A stretch of DNA of 64,000 bases from positions 372,001 through 436,000 of the forward strand of contig NZ_VNIA01000002.1 in assembly GCF_008124875.1 (NCBI RefSeq), written 5' to 3'. Every line of letters begins with the position of its first letter. Positions within the stretch are counted from its first letter, which is position 1. This DNA comes from Tenacibaculum adriaticum. Lineage in GTDB: Bacteria; Bacteroidota; Bacteroidia; Flavobacteriales; Flavobacteriaceae. Under the pieces are notes generated by a model. It did no database searches. It worked only from the letters and a program-made list of their open reading frames with translations, and was not told the DNA's origin. This document shows positions 43,910-52,324 of the stretch, one piece after another. A program made the translations under genes and the position numbers.

Positions 43910-44148
43910 TTAAATAAATTAGGATGTTTTAATATCCATATTAATAAAGCATTTTGCGAAGAGGGTATTTTAAGTTTTAAAATTATGTTGCTCCTGTGCT
44001 TTTCTACAGTTCTTACAGAGCAGTTTCTTAATTTTGCAATTTGTGTAGAGGTTAATCCTTCTTTAATATAAAAAAGGATTTCAATTTCAGATAAAGTTAG
44101 CTGTATACCCCCTAGAGACTTCATAATCTCAAAGCTAACAAGGAACAT
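43903..44148 (-). CDS. Free-standing LuxR-type HTH protein (duplicate of the regulator's output domain)
   Basis: An 81-residue protein that is almost only a LuxR/NarL DNA-binding domain: LTLSEIEILFYIKEGLTSTQIAKLRNCSVRTVEKHRSNIILKLKIPSSQNALLIWILKHPNLFNT (here described in pieces: the SVRTVEKHRSNI recognition region is about residues 44-55). The same C-terminal pattern and the same final NLFNT-stop occur in the adjacent response regulator, with no receiver domain here. It is best explained as a tandem partial duplication of that gene including the flanking palindrome. It may act as an unphosphorylated competitor or activator. A start at residue 9 (44124) is an alternative. Confidence 0.72.
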   Translation of the reverse strand: MFLVSFEIMKSLGGIQLTLSEIEILFYIKEGLTSTQIAKLRNCSVRTVEKHRSNIILKLKIPSSQNALLIWILKHPNLFNT

Positions 44149-44160
44149 GATTTTAAACTA

Positions 44161-44176
44161 TACGTAGACCTACGTA
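44161..44176. promoter_or_regulatory. TACGTAG-AC-CTACGTA palindrome, copy 2 (upstream of small HTH gene)
   Basis: Identical to the copy at 43894-43909. It overlaps the TAG stop of the response regulator and lies 13 bp upstream of the small HTH gene's ATG. Confidence 0.5.
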
Positions 44177-44796
44177 TTAAACAAATTAGTATTTTTTTGA
44201 ACCCATAGTAACAGGCCATTTTGGGTAGATTTTATTCCTAATTTGTGAATAATATTGCTACGGTGTTTTTCTACTGTACGTTTAGAAATGAAAAGTTTTT
44301 CTGCAATGTCAGATGAAGACATATTTTGTGCTAAATAGCGTAATATTTTTGTTTCTGTTACCGTTAAATTGTGTAGTACATTTTTTTTACTTGAAAGGTG
44401 AACAGCATTTTGTATATTTTTACTGATATACGTTTTTTCTTTTAAAACTTCTTTTATACAATTTTCTAGTTCTAATAAATCGTCATCTTTTAAAACATAA
44501 CCATGAATTAAGCTGCCTATTTCCTTAATAATAGCTTCTTGTTTATGCAGAGTTAGAATGATAATTTTTACATCTAATTTATTTTGAACACATGATTTAG
44601 CAACTTCTAACCCATTTTGAATAGGCATGTCAAAATCTAAAATTGCCAGTGAAGGTTTATATTTTAAAATTGAATTGTAGGCATTATTACCATTTGTTTC
44701 TGTAGCTACTACTTTATATCCTTTAGATTTTAAAAATTGTTCATTTCCAGACAATAATAATGGATGATCATCTGCCAATACAATAGTTACACTCAT
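44170..44796 (-). CDS. NarL/LuxR-family response regulator
   Basis: A 208-residue two-domain regulator. The receiver domain (about 1-122) has acidic residues D9-D10, the phospho-acceptor Asp54 in LAILDFDMP, and Lys in the VLKDD loop. The C-terminal LuxR HTH (about 143-208) has LTVTETKILRYLAQNMSSSDIAEKLFISKRTVEKHR in its helices. ATG 44796 overlaps the sensor kinase stop (TAATG), so kinase and regulator are translationally coupled and form a cognate pair. The predicted output is the flanking locus. Confidence 0.92.
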   Translation of the reverse strand: MSVTIVLADDHPLLLSGNEQFLKSKGYKVVATETNGNNAYNSILKYKPSLAILDFDMPIQNGLEVAKSCVQNKLDVKIIILTLHKQEAIIKEIGSLIHGYVLKDDDLLELENCIKEVLKEKTYISKNIQNAVHLSSKKNVLHNLTVTETKILRYLAQNMSSSDIAEKLFISKRTVEKHRSNIIHKLGIKSTQNGLLLWVQKNTNLFNT

Positions 44797-47700
44797 TATT
44801 TTGCTATTTTTATTGTAATTATAGTTCCGGTTTTTGAATTTGATTGAATGTTTAGAATAGCGCTTATAAATTGAGCCCGTTCTTGTAAACTTTTTAACCC
44901 TAAACTTTCGTTTGAATTCATAGCATTATTTACCATAAACCCAGAACCATTATCTTTTAATACAAATCTTATAATTTTTGCTTCATTTATAATAGTTAAA
45001 TTACAGGCGGTTGCATTAGCATGTTTTTCTACGTTGGCAATACATTCTTGCAACATTCTAAAAATAAATAAGCCTTTTTCTTTAGAAATATATACATCAA
45101 TATCATCATCTATTTCATAAGAGTAGAAGACCTCGGAACTTTTTTGAAAAGCATCCATCATGTTCTCTAAAGATTTAGCCAAACCTAATTTTCTAAATTG
45201 AAATGGATGTAAATTATGAGAGATGTTTCTTACTTCGTTTATTACATCATTAATCATTTTTAATTCAGTTTCTTCTTGGTTTTTGTTTTTTGAGAATGTT
45301 TTTTGTAAAACTAACAATCGTTGTCCAATACTATCGTGCAATTCTTTAGCTATTCTAGAACGTTCTTCTTCTTGCGTACTAATTATTTTGTTTGAAAAGT
45401 TTTCTTTTAGTACATGTTTTTTTCGTTCCTCTAAATAAAACCAAAAAATAATTACGAATATTCCTAAAAAGAATAAGAAATAAAACCAATCTGATTTATA
45501 GAAAAACTCACCCGCAAAAATTGAAAGCACAATAGGTTTTCCTATGTTTTTATTTGCTGAATCAATAGCTTCAATTTCTAAGATATGCTTTCCTGCAGAT
45601 AAATTCGACAATCTTATTTCTGTATCTGTAAAAAGATCAACCCATAATTCTTTATTTAATCTATATCTGTACTTAATTTTATTAGAATCATATATTCCAA
45701 ATAAGCTAAATTGTAGTTCTAAATTTTTACTTTCAGGAGGTAAAGAAATAGACTTTAAGTCTTTTAATTTTTGTGGAGATTTTTCTTTTATCTCTTTTTT
45801 AAGTGTTTTATCAAAATATGTTGTAGCTGTTAACCTAAATTCTGCGTCAATCACTTTCTTTGTCAATTCTTCTGGATTAAAATAGCTAACTCCATTCAAA
45901 GTACCCACTAAAAAAAAACCGTTACCTGTTTTTAATGCACTATACCTATTTGCTTCATAAAAACTCAATCCATCATTCATCGTAAATCTAGTAGATGCTT
46001 TTGTTTCTGGATTATAAGATACAATACCATTATAAGTATTCATCCAAATACCATCCTTATTATCAAATAGAATAGTTGCAATAGATGCATTTAATTTGTC
46101 TTTATACAATAGAGTAAACTCTTTAGTTTGTGGATTAAATTGAAATAATTCACCAGTTCTAGTTCCTAATAAAATGCCATATGTAGGATGTTGAATAATA
46201 GAGATAAAAATGGAATGTTCTTGTTTTTCTTTTGGGTTGTATAATGTTGTTTTTTCATTTTCAAAAACCACTAAACCTTCTTCACAAGCTAAATAAATAC
46301 TGTTACCAACTTTTAAAATACCTTGCACATCATATTTACTTGTAGAAGTGAGAGTAATATTTTTCTTACTTTCTTTATCAAACTTCATTAAATTGTAAAA
46401 AGGAATACCATAGTAAATATATTTTTCGTCTTCTACCATAGCAGCTACTTCATAGTAAATAAAGGGAGTAACTTCTTGAGTTTTCTTATCTATTGAAATA
46501 ATACCTTTGTCATAACTACTCCAATAATTAGTTTCATCCTCAAAAATAGCTCTACTAGCTTTTGGTATAAAAGGTTGACCATTCATGGTCATTTTATATT
46601 GTTTTGTAGTTTTTGTTTTTAAATTGATGAGAAACCAACCTGAATCTTGAGTAGAAACTAATACTTCATTTGAATTTAACTGTAACATTCCTCTAATGCT
46701 ACTATTTTTTAAAAAAGTACTCACATTTGCGTTATCGAAAGTATAATGATAAAAACTTCCTTTGTTTTCTATAAACAATTCTTTTGAAAGATCCCTAGAG
46801 GCTATTTTTGAACTATTTATGAAATTTGTATTGATAGGAGCTCTATAAAAATTATTTTTAAAATTAAATTTAAATTGAGAATTTACTCCTGACAACTCTT
46901 GTTTTATTAGATTTTCTTTTACATCAGAAAAAACCAGTTGCTTATTAAATTTATCTGTTTTATCTAAATCAAAAAAGATAGTTTTTTCCCACTTTTTATT
47001 TTTTGAGCTGTATTTATAACAACCTTCAATGTCTGTAAAATAAACATAGATGTTACCATCCCTTTTAAACCAAGTATCTATATCTATTAAAAAATTAGGA
47101 TCTTTATTTGTTAATCCAAGATCAGAAAGAGTTAACTTTTTTAATAAGGTACCATTATCATTATAAATATAAACACCTGAACGAGATTCACTCAAAATAA
47201 AATGATCTTCAAATCCAATGAAATTAGAAAAAATAGGATAGGTATTTTCTTTTTGAAGAGTTATTGGTGTAGGATATTCGGTAAGCTTTAAATTTTTATT
47301 AAGTTGAAATAATTTTATTTCTGTGTTATGACGTACATACACCATAAAAAAATCCTTGTAAGAAAATAAACAAATATCTTTATTCTCTTTTGATGAGGGG
47401 AGGATTACCTCTTTAAAAACAAGTGTTTCTGGGTTTAGCAAAAATATTTTTTCTTTATTCTGCCAAATCAATACAGCATAAAACTGTCCATCTAACCTTT
47501 TATACAATTTTATAAAATTAGGAGGGCTTCCCGAAAAATTTGGAAGAGGTACAGTATAAAATCTATTTCCATCATATCGTTGAATAATAGCAGATCTTTC
47601 ATGTATTTTTCCGTCTATTAATTCAAGGTTTGATCCAGATACCCAAAGCCAACCTAAATTATCAAACTCCATGAAACTTACTGAATATACTCCAAAACCT

Positions 47701-47825
47701 TTATGAATATCAAACTTTTTGTACTCTACAGATGTGTCACTTGATACTAATTGTTGTGTCGTGGAATCAATTGTATAAAAATATACAATAAAGAAAAAAA
47801 ATAAAAGGTTATTTTTCAAAAACAA
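44796..47825 (-). CDS. Membrane sensor histidine kinase with propeller and Y_Y_Y sensor region
   Basis: A 1,009-residue protein. A signal/anchor helix (about 1-20) is followed by a large exported beta-propeller-like sensor (about 40-650, repeats such as GWLWVSGSNLELIDG and DGIWMNTYNGIVSYNPE). Next are a Y_Y_Y domain (about 690-765, YRYRLNKELWVDL), one membrane helix (about 785-802, WFYFLFFLGIFVIIFWFY) and a HisKA_3 domain with the phospho-acceptor His830 in AKELHDSIGQRL. The HATPase domain (about 900-1009) has the N-box QECIANVEKHANA and a G-box NGSGF. The HisKA_3 class pairs with NarL-type regulators, as found next door. The start is TTG 47825: no in-frame ATG gives a signal sequence. The ligand is unknown. 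Confidence 0.88.
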   Translation of the reverse strand: MFLKNNLLFFFFIVYFYTIDSTTQQLVSSDTSVEYKKFDIHKGFGVYSVSFMEFDNLGWLWVSGSNLELIDGKIHERSAIIQRYDGNRFYTVPLPNFSGSPPNFIKLYKRLDGQFYAVLIWQNKEKIFLLNPETLVFKEVILPSSKENKDICLFSYKDFFMVYVRHNTEIKLFQLNKNLKLTEYPTPITLQKENTYPIFSNFIGFEDHFILSESRSGVYIYNDNGTLLKKLTLSDLGLTNKDPNFLIDIDTWFKRDGNIYVYFTDIEGCYKYSSKNKKWEKTIFFDLDKTDKFNKQLVFSDVKENLIKQELSGVNSQFKFNFKNNFYRAPINTNFINSSKIASRDLSKELFIENKGSFYHYTFDNANVSTFLKNSSIRGMLQLNSNEVLVSTQDSGWFLINLKTKTTKQYKMTMNGQPFIPKASRAIFEDETNYWSSYDKGIISIDKKTQEVTPFIYYEVAAMVEDEKYIYYGIPFYNLMKFDKESKKNITLTSTSKYDVQGILKVGNSIYLACEEGLVVFENEKTTLYNPKEKQEHSIFISIIQHPTYGILLGTRTGELFQFNPQTKEFTLLYKDKLNASIATILFDNKDGIWMNTYNGIVSYNPETKASTRFTMNDGLSFYEANRYSALKTGNGFFLVGTLNGVSYFNPEELTKKVIDAEFRLTATTYFDKTLKKEIKEKSPQKLKDLKSISLPPESKNLELQFSLFGIYDSNKIKYRYRLNKELWVDLFTDTEIRLSNLSAGKHILEIEAIDSANKNIGKPIVLSIFAGEFFYKSDWFYFLFFLGIFVIIFWFYLEERKKHVLKENFSNKIISTQEEERSRIAKELHDSIGQRLLVLQKTFSKNKNQEETELKMINDVINEVRNISHNLHPFQFRKLGLAKSLENMMDAFQKSSEVFYSYEIDDDIDVYISKEKGLFIFRMLQECIANVEKHANATACNLTIINEAKIIRFVLKDNGSGFMVNNAMNSNESLGLKSLQERAQFISAILNIQSNSKTGTIITIKIAK

Positions 47826-47896
47826 GGTACATAAATTAACTCCTTAAATATATAAAGTTTTAATAACTATATTCTAATTTGCTTATTTTAAACAAC

Positions 47897-49027
47897 TTAA
47901 ACTTTTACTGTACAAGATTTATAAATATCTTCATAAGCAGGAAGAATATTTTCTAAAGAAAATTGTTTTGTATGTTCTTTTGCGTTTTGCTTAAATTGAT
48001 TTAAAACTACATCACTTTTTAACAAATAAATTGCATTTTTAGCCATGTCGTCAACATCTTCTAAACTACTTAAAAAACCTGTTTTTCCATGAATGTTTAC
48101 CTCTGGTAAACCCCCTGTATTTGTAGAAATAACAACGGTACTTGCTGCCATAGCTTCTAAAGCTGCTAGTCCAAAGCTTTCCGTTTCAGAAGGCAATAAG
48201 AAAACATCAGAGTAACACAATATTTTAGCCACTTCATTACTATTTCCTAAAAACAAGACCTTATCTTCAATTTCTAATTTTCTTGCTAGATTTTCCGCTT
48301 TTAAACGATCAGGGCCATCACCTACCATTAATAATTTAGATGGAATTTCTTTTTGAACTTTTTCAAAAATCTTAATTACATCTTCAGTTCGTTTTACCGG
48401 TCTAAAATTACTAATGTGTGTTAGTATTCGTTCTTCTGGTTTCGCCAAAGCGGCTCGTTGACAATCTTCATGAACTGCTCTATCGTATTTGGCTGCATCA
48501 ATAAAATTATACACAACTTTAATGTTTTTTTCAATATTGAAAAGTCGTAATGTATCTTCTCTTAAGCTATTAGAAACTGCAGTTACTTCATCTGATTTAT
48601 TAATACTGAATTCTACTGCTGTTTTATAAGTAGGGTGGCTTCCCACAAGTGTAATATCTGTACCATGCAAGGTCGTTACCACTTTAATATTTATTCCTTT
48701 TTCTTGCAGCATTTTTTTTGCCATATATGCGGCATAAGCGTGTGGAATTGCATAATGCACATGTAAAACTTCTAATTTGTGCTTAAGAACAACTTCCACC
48801 ATTTTACTAGATAATGCTAACTCGTAAGGTTGGTATTGAAAGAGCGGATATTCTTCCATCACTACTTCATGAAAATGTAATTTATGAGATATAAAGTCTA
48901 AACGAACTGGTAAATTATATGTTATAAAATGAACATCATGTCCTTTATCGGCTAATGCCATTCCTAATTCAGTAGCTACTACACCACTTCCTCCAAAAGT
49001 TGGATAACATACAATTCCTATGTGCAT
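47897..49027 (-). CDS. bshA: N-acetyl-alpha-D-glucosaminyl L-malate synthase
   Basis: A 376-residue GT4 glycosyltransferase for the first step of bacillithiol synthesis (UDP-GlcNAc + malate). The BshA opening is MHIGIVCYPTFGGSGVVATELG, followed by LEVLHVHYAIPHAYAAYMAKK and TTLHGTDITLVGSHPTYK. The C-terminal UDP-binding domain has ISNFRPVKRTEDVI, LMVGDGPDRLKAENLA and the ESFGLAALEAMA acid region. Length and motifs match the firmicute/Bacteroidetes enzyme. The bshB and bshC partners are not in the window. Confidence 0.95.
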   Translation of the reverse strand: MHIGIVCYPTFGGSGVVATELGMALADKGHDVHFITYNLPVRLDFISHKLHFHEVVMEEYPLFQYQPYELALSSKMVEVVLKHKLEVLHVHYAIPHAYAAYMAKKMLQEKGINIKVVTTLHGTDITLVGSHPTYKTAVEFSINKSDEVTAVSNSLREDTLRLFNIEKNIKVVYNFIDAAKYDRAVHEDCQRAALAKPEERILTHISNFRPVKRTEDVIKIFEKVQKEIPSKLLMVGDGPDRLKAENLARKLEIEDKVLFLGNSNEVAKILCYSDVFLLPSETESFGLAALEAMAASTVVISTNTGGLPEVNIHGKTGFLSSLEDVDDMAKNAIYLLKSDVVLNQFKQNAKEHTKQFSLENILPAYEDIYKSCTVKV

Positions 49028-49107
49028 TCGTTTATTTTTAGTTGTACAAATTCGTCGTAAAAATACATATTAGTTTACCCGATTATGTAAAGAAAAACTT
49101 AAAAAAG

Positions 49108-49135
49108 AAACGCTATTACTTTCGTAACAGCGTTT
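49108..49135 (-). terminator. Intrinsic terminator after the transketolase gene
   Basis: The stem AAACGCT-TTAC / GTAA-AGCGTTT has a single mismatch and a 4-nt loop. The A-run on the left becomes a T-tract on the minus strand. Confidence 0.75.
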
Positions 49136-49152
49136 AATTACTTTTTTTATTT

Positions 49153-49998
49153 TTAATAATCTCCTAAAGTAGCTGGATTTTGGGCTAAGGCATTTGCTAA
49201 TTGCTCATCATTTGGTGCTTTACCATGCCATGCGTGTGTGTGCATCATAAAATCAACACCATTCCCCATTTCCGTGTACATTAATACACAAACTGGTTTT
49301 CCTTTTCCTGTTCTAGATTTTGCATCTGCCATTCCTTTTAAAATAGCATCAATATTATTACCTTCTTTTATTTCTAATACATCCCAACCGAAAGCTAAAA
49401 ACTTGTCTTTTATGCTTCCCATAGGCAGAACTTCATCTGTAGACCCGTCAATTTGCTTTTCGTTAACATCAACTGTAGAAATTAAATTATCTACTTTTTT
49501 TGCTGATGCATACATCGCAGCTTCCCAAACTTGACCTTCTTGTAACTCTCCATCTCCATGTAATGTATATACAAGTTTATCATCTCCGTTAAGCTTTTTG
49601 GCCTGTGCAGCACCAATAGCAACACTCATACCTTGTCCTAACGAACCAGATGCAATTCTAATTCCTGGTAAATGTTCGTGTGTTGTAGGATGCCCTTGTA
49701 AGCGTGTGTTTAACTTTCTAAAAGTAGCTAGTTCGCTTACAGGAAAAAAGCCACTACGTGATAAAACACTATAAAATACAGGAGAAATATGACCGTTTGA
49801 TAAGAAGAATAAGTCTTCATTTTTTCCGTCCATAGAGAAATTAGTAGAATAATCCATAACTTCTTGATACAAACAAGTAATAAATTCAGCACACCCTAAA
49901 GAACCTCCTGGGTGACCTGAATTTACTGCATGTACCATACGAAGTATATCTCTACGAACTTGTTGTGTAAAATCTTGTAATTGTTGAGTTGTTGACAT
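49153..49998 (-). CDS. Transketolase, N-terminal subunit (thiamine-diphosphate domain)
   Basis: A 281-residue protein equal to the first half of full transketolase: the PP domain with HPGGSLGCAEFITCLY, LSNGHISPVFYSVLSRSGFF, GSLGQGMSVAIGAAQ and the Mg/ThDP loop GDGELQEGQVWEAAMYASAKK. HTHAWHGKAPNDEQLANAL is at the end. In Bacteroidetes the enzyme is usually two adjacent genes; the C-terminal (Pyr) subunit gene is not beside it here. A minus-strand TACATTTG box is at 50023-50016, and a terminator is downstream. As one subunit it should be inactive without its partner encoded elsewhere. Confidence 0.93.
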   Translation of the reverse strand: MSTTQQLQDFTQQVRRDILRMVHAVNSGHPGGSLGCAEFITCLYQEVMDYSTNFSMDGKNEDLFFLSNGHISPVFYSVLSRSGFFPVSELATFRKLNTRLQGHPTTHEHLPGIRIASGSLGQGMSVAIGAAQAKKLNGDDKLVYTLHGDGELQEGQVWEAAMYASAKKVDNLISTVDVNEKQIDGSTDEVLPMGSIKDKFLAFGWDVLEIKEGNNIDAILKGMADAKSRTGKGKPVCVLMYTEMGNGVDFMMHTHAWHGKAPNDEQLANALAQNPATLGDY

Positions 49999-50015
49999 TG
50001 TAAATTTTGTTTGGA

Positions 50016-50023
50016 CAAATGTA
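50016..50023 (-). promoter_or_regulatory. Putative -7 element for the transketolase gene
   Basis: The minus strand reads TACATTTG (TAnnTTTG), 17 nt upstream of ATG 49998. Confidence 0.4.
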
Positions 50024-50213
50024 ATTCTTTAAACAATAATGAACAACGATTATTTAATTCTAAATACAACATCAATATTATAAAAATAAACTATTAGGCA
50101 TCTCTAAAAATTAATTAAACATATTTTATGTTTGTTAAAACTGTATTTTTTTTAGTGAAAAACTATTAATTAAAATTTATCTTACAAAAAAATAACTTCC
50201 AAAACACTTCCAT

Positions 50214-50243
50214 AAAAAAACAGCCCAATTGGGCTGTTTTTTT
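50214..50243. terminator. Isolated intrinsic terminator between divergent genes
   Basis: The core CAGCCCAATTGGGCTG is a perfect palindrome, flanked by seven A and seven T residues. No coding sequence ends within 200 bp on either strand. Confidence 0.8.
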
Positions 50244-50453
50244 CAATAACAATTTCTTTATTAAAAAAGGGTAAATAATTAAATTTTCTTTTTCACTGTA
50301 AAATACCCTTCACTTTATTTTACATTTTTACTATTATCCCTTTCCTTGTCCAAAGGAATAAATATTATCTTTTAATGACAAGTTTATGTAGTCTACTTTC
50401 ATGAAAACAGCGTACTAAAACACCTAACAATCTAATTACCAAAGTTATTTTTT

Positions 50454-50486
50454 TTGTCTCTTTTTGGGTTGTAAATCGTAACTTTG
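50454..50486 (+). promoter_or_regulatory. Promoter of the TPR-AraC regulator gene
   Basis: TTG (50454-50456), 22-nt spacer, TAACTTTG (50479-50486), 22 nt before the ATG. Both boxes and spacing fit the Bacteroidetes consensus. Confidence 0.6.
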
Positions 50487-50508
50487 TTGGTAAATAAGAT
50501 CATTTATA

Positions 50509-52185
50509 ATGCCCTCTATAAAAAAAATCCTTCTTCTTTCTTTTATTTTTTCTATTCAAATATTATTGAGTCAAAACAGTCCTTTAGATTCGCTTTTAAA
50601 TAAATCTTATGATGAACTATCGGAATTGTTTTATCAAAATGAAACAGACACTGTCCTTGCACAAACTTATGCTGATGCTTTTTTTTTAAAGGCTAAAAAG
50701 AAAAATGATACATTAGGAATGCTTAGAGGTAAATATTACATAAGTGATGTACATAATCTCTTTGATAGTTATATTAACTATTGTGATTCTTTAATAAGCA
50801 GATATCAAAACTCCAAAAGTAAAAAGACGCTTATTTCCATTCACCTTAGAAAATCAGAGTTTTTCCTTCTTCAGAATAAAAATGGCAGTGTTTTAAAAGA
50901 GTGTATAGCTGCTAATTTTCTATTAAAGAAACAAAGAAATGATAGCTTACAAGCAATTACTAATATTTATCTAGGAATTCTTAAAGGTGAAAACGGTGAA
51001 GAAGATGAAGCTTTAAAACTGCTTAAAAATGCTAATGAATATGTTAAAAAATGTAAAAATTTCCATAAAAATAGCACATTCAATTCATTACCTTTAAATA
51101 TTTCTTTTAGATATAGAAAAAAGGGAGATGTCGATTCTGCTTATTATTATCTTGATGAAGCTGAAAAACTTTACAGTAAAATAAATGATTCTGTTTTTAT
51201 TAAGGCAACATATTTCAGTAGAGCTCAAGTAGACTATAGTCAGAAAAAATATATTAGTGCAATAACTAATTATAACAAATCACTATCAGGTATTGAAGAA
51301 GACAATAACTATAATCTACTAACCCAAATATACACAAAACTGGGCTTTTGTTATGAAAAAACTAATAATAACTCTAAAGCATTCAAATATCATTTAAAAG
51401 CTGATTCTTTATACAACGTAGTAAAAATTCCTAGTAATCACTTAGAAGATTCTTTTTTATCCTTATCTAAATATTATAAAAATAAAAATGATTTAAAGAA
51501 GCAGTTAATCTATATTAATAAATTATTAGAACTTAAAGAATTTAGACTTAATGATAAAAAATATATTAGCGAAACTCTCTCTGAAAAATACGATATACCA
51601 AACTTACTCAAAGAAAGAGAAAAAGTAATTAATGAATTAAAAGGCAAGTCTAAAACTCAAACTATTATTTATGCTTCTAGTATAATTTTAATTCTCTCCG
51701 TATTAACCTTTCAGATTAAAAGAAAAAGAAATTACAAGAAAAAATTCTTGACGGTGATAAATCAAAATAAAATCCCTGAAAAGAAAGAAATGCTACCAAA
51801 AAATATAATTTCTAATCTCTCACAAGAAGTCATTGATGATATTAATCAGAAACTTTCTGATTTTGAAAAGAATAATGAGTTTCTTGATTCTGCTACTAGT
51901 TTACAAAGTTTAGCAACAAAATTAAACACCAATTCAAATTATTTATCTAAAGTCATTAATCAATCCAAAGAACTTTCATTTTCAAACTATATAAATCAGC
52001 TTCGTATTGATTATACAATTCAAAAACTAAAAGAAAATACTTTATTTAGAAAATATACTATCAAAGCAATCGCCGAAGAGGTTGGGTTTAAAAATGCGGA
52101 GTCTTTTTCTAAGGCTTTTAGTAAATCTACTGGGTTAAGACCCTCTTATTTTATTAAAGAATTAGAGAAAAATAATACTTTTTAA
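50509..52185 (+). CDS. TPR-containing membrane AraC-family transcriptional regulator
   Basis: A 558-residue protein. It has a signal/anchor (about 1-21), a helical TPR array (about 55-370, with pairs of A/L/Y-patterned helices such as ITNYNKSLSGIEEDNNYNLLTQIYTKLGFCYEK), one membrane helix (about 386-404, IIYASSIILILSVLTFQIK) and a C-terminal AraC HTH domain (about 445-555, ATKLNTNSNYLSKVINQSK and TIKAIAEEVGFKNAESFSKAFSKSTGLRPSYFIK). The layout, extracytoplasmic TPRs with a cytoplasmic HTH, is common in Flavobacteria. The signal and targets are unknown; the promoter is strong and specific to it. Confidence 0.88.
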   Translation: MPSIKKILLLSFIFSIQILLSQNSPLDSLLNKSYDELSELFYQNETDTVLAQTYADAFFLKAKKKNDTLGMLRGKYYISDVHNLFDSYINYCDSLISRYQNSKSKKTLISIHLRKSEFFLLQNKNGSVLKECIAANFLLKKQRNDSLQAITNIYLGILKGENGEEDEALKLLKNANEYVKKCKNFHKNSTFNSLPLNISFRYRKKGDVDSAYYYLDEAEKLYSKINDSVFIKATYFSRAQVDYSQKKYISAITNYNKSLSGIEEDNNYNLLTQIYTKLGFCYEKTNNNSKAFKYHLKADSLYNVVKIPSNHLEDSFLSLSKYYKNKNDLKKQLIYINKLLELKEFRLNDKKYISETLSEKYDIPNLLKEREKVINELKGKSKTQTIIYASSIILILSVLTFQIKRKRNYKKKFLTVINQNKIPEKKEMLPKNIISNLSQEVIDDINQKLSDFEKNNEFLDSATSLQSLATKLNTNSNYLSKVINQSKELSFSNYINQLRIDYTIQKLKENTLFRKYTIKAIAEEVGFKNAESFSKAFSKSTGLRPSYFIKELEKNNTF

Positions 52186-52324
52186 GTTATCTATTTCTAC
52201 GTTTTAATAGCATAAAACAAAGCATTATTTAAAATTAATCAAGAATTTTTGAAGTGCTTTCAAAATTGTTAAAAATAGTATCACAAAAACACAAGTAAAA
52301 AGTTCACAACAACTAATAATTATT

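Larger units (their letters stand above)
49999..50508. other. Divergent intergenic region with an isolated terminator
   Basis: 510 bp without a recognisable protein gene. It contains the transketolase -7 box (50016-50023, minus), a strong hairpin terminator in the middle (50214-50243) not next to any gene end, and the promoter of the AraC-family gene (50454-50486). The terminator implies a short transcript, possibly an unannotated small RNA, or a gene relic. Confidence 0.5.

Noticed and set aside
49153..49998. Truncated transketolase pseudogene
   Set aside because: The length and ends match the N-terminal half-subunit normal in Bacteroidetes, so it is an intact split gene, not a broken one.
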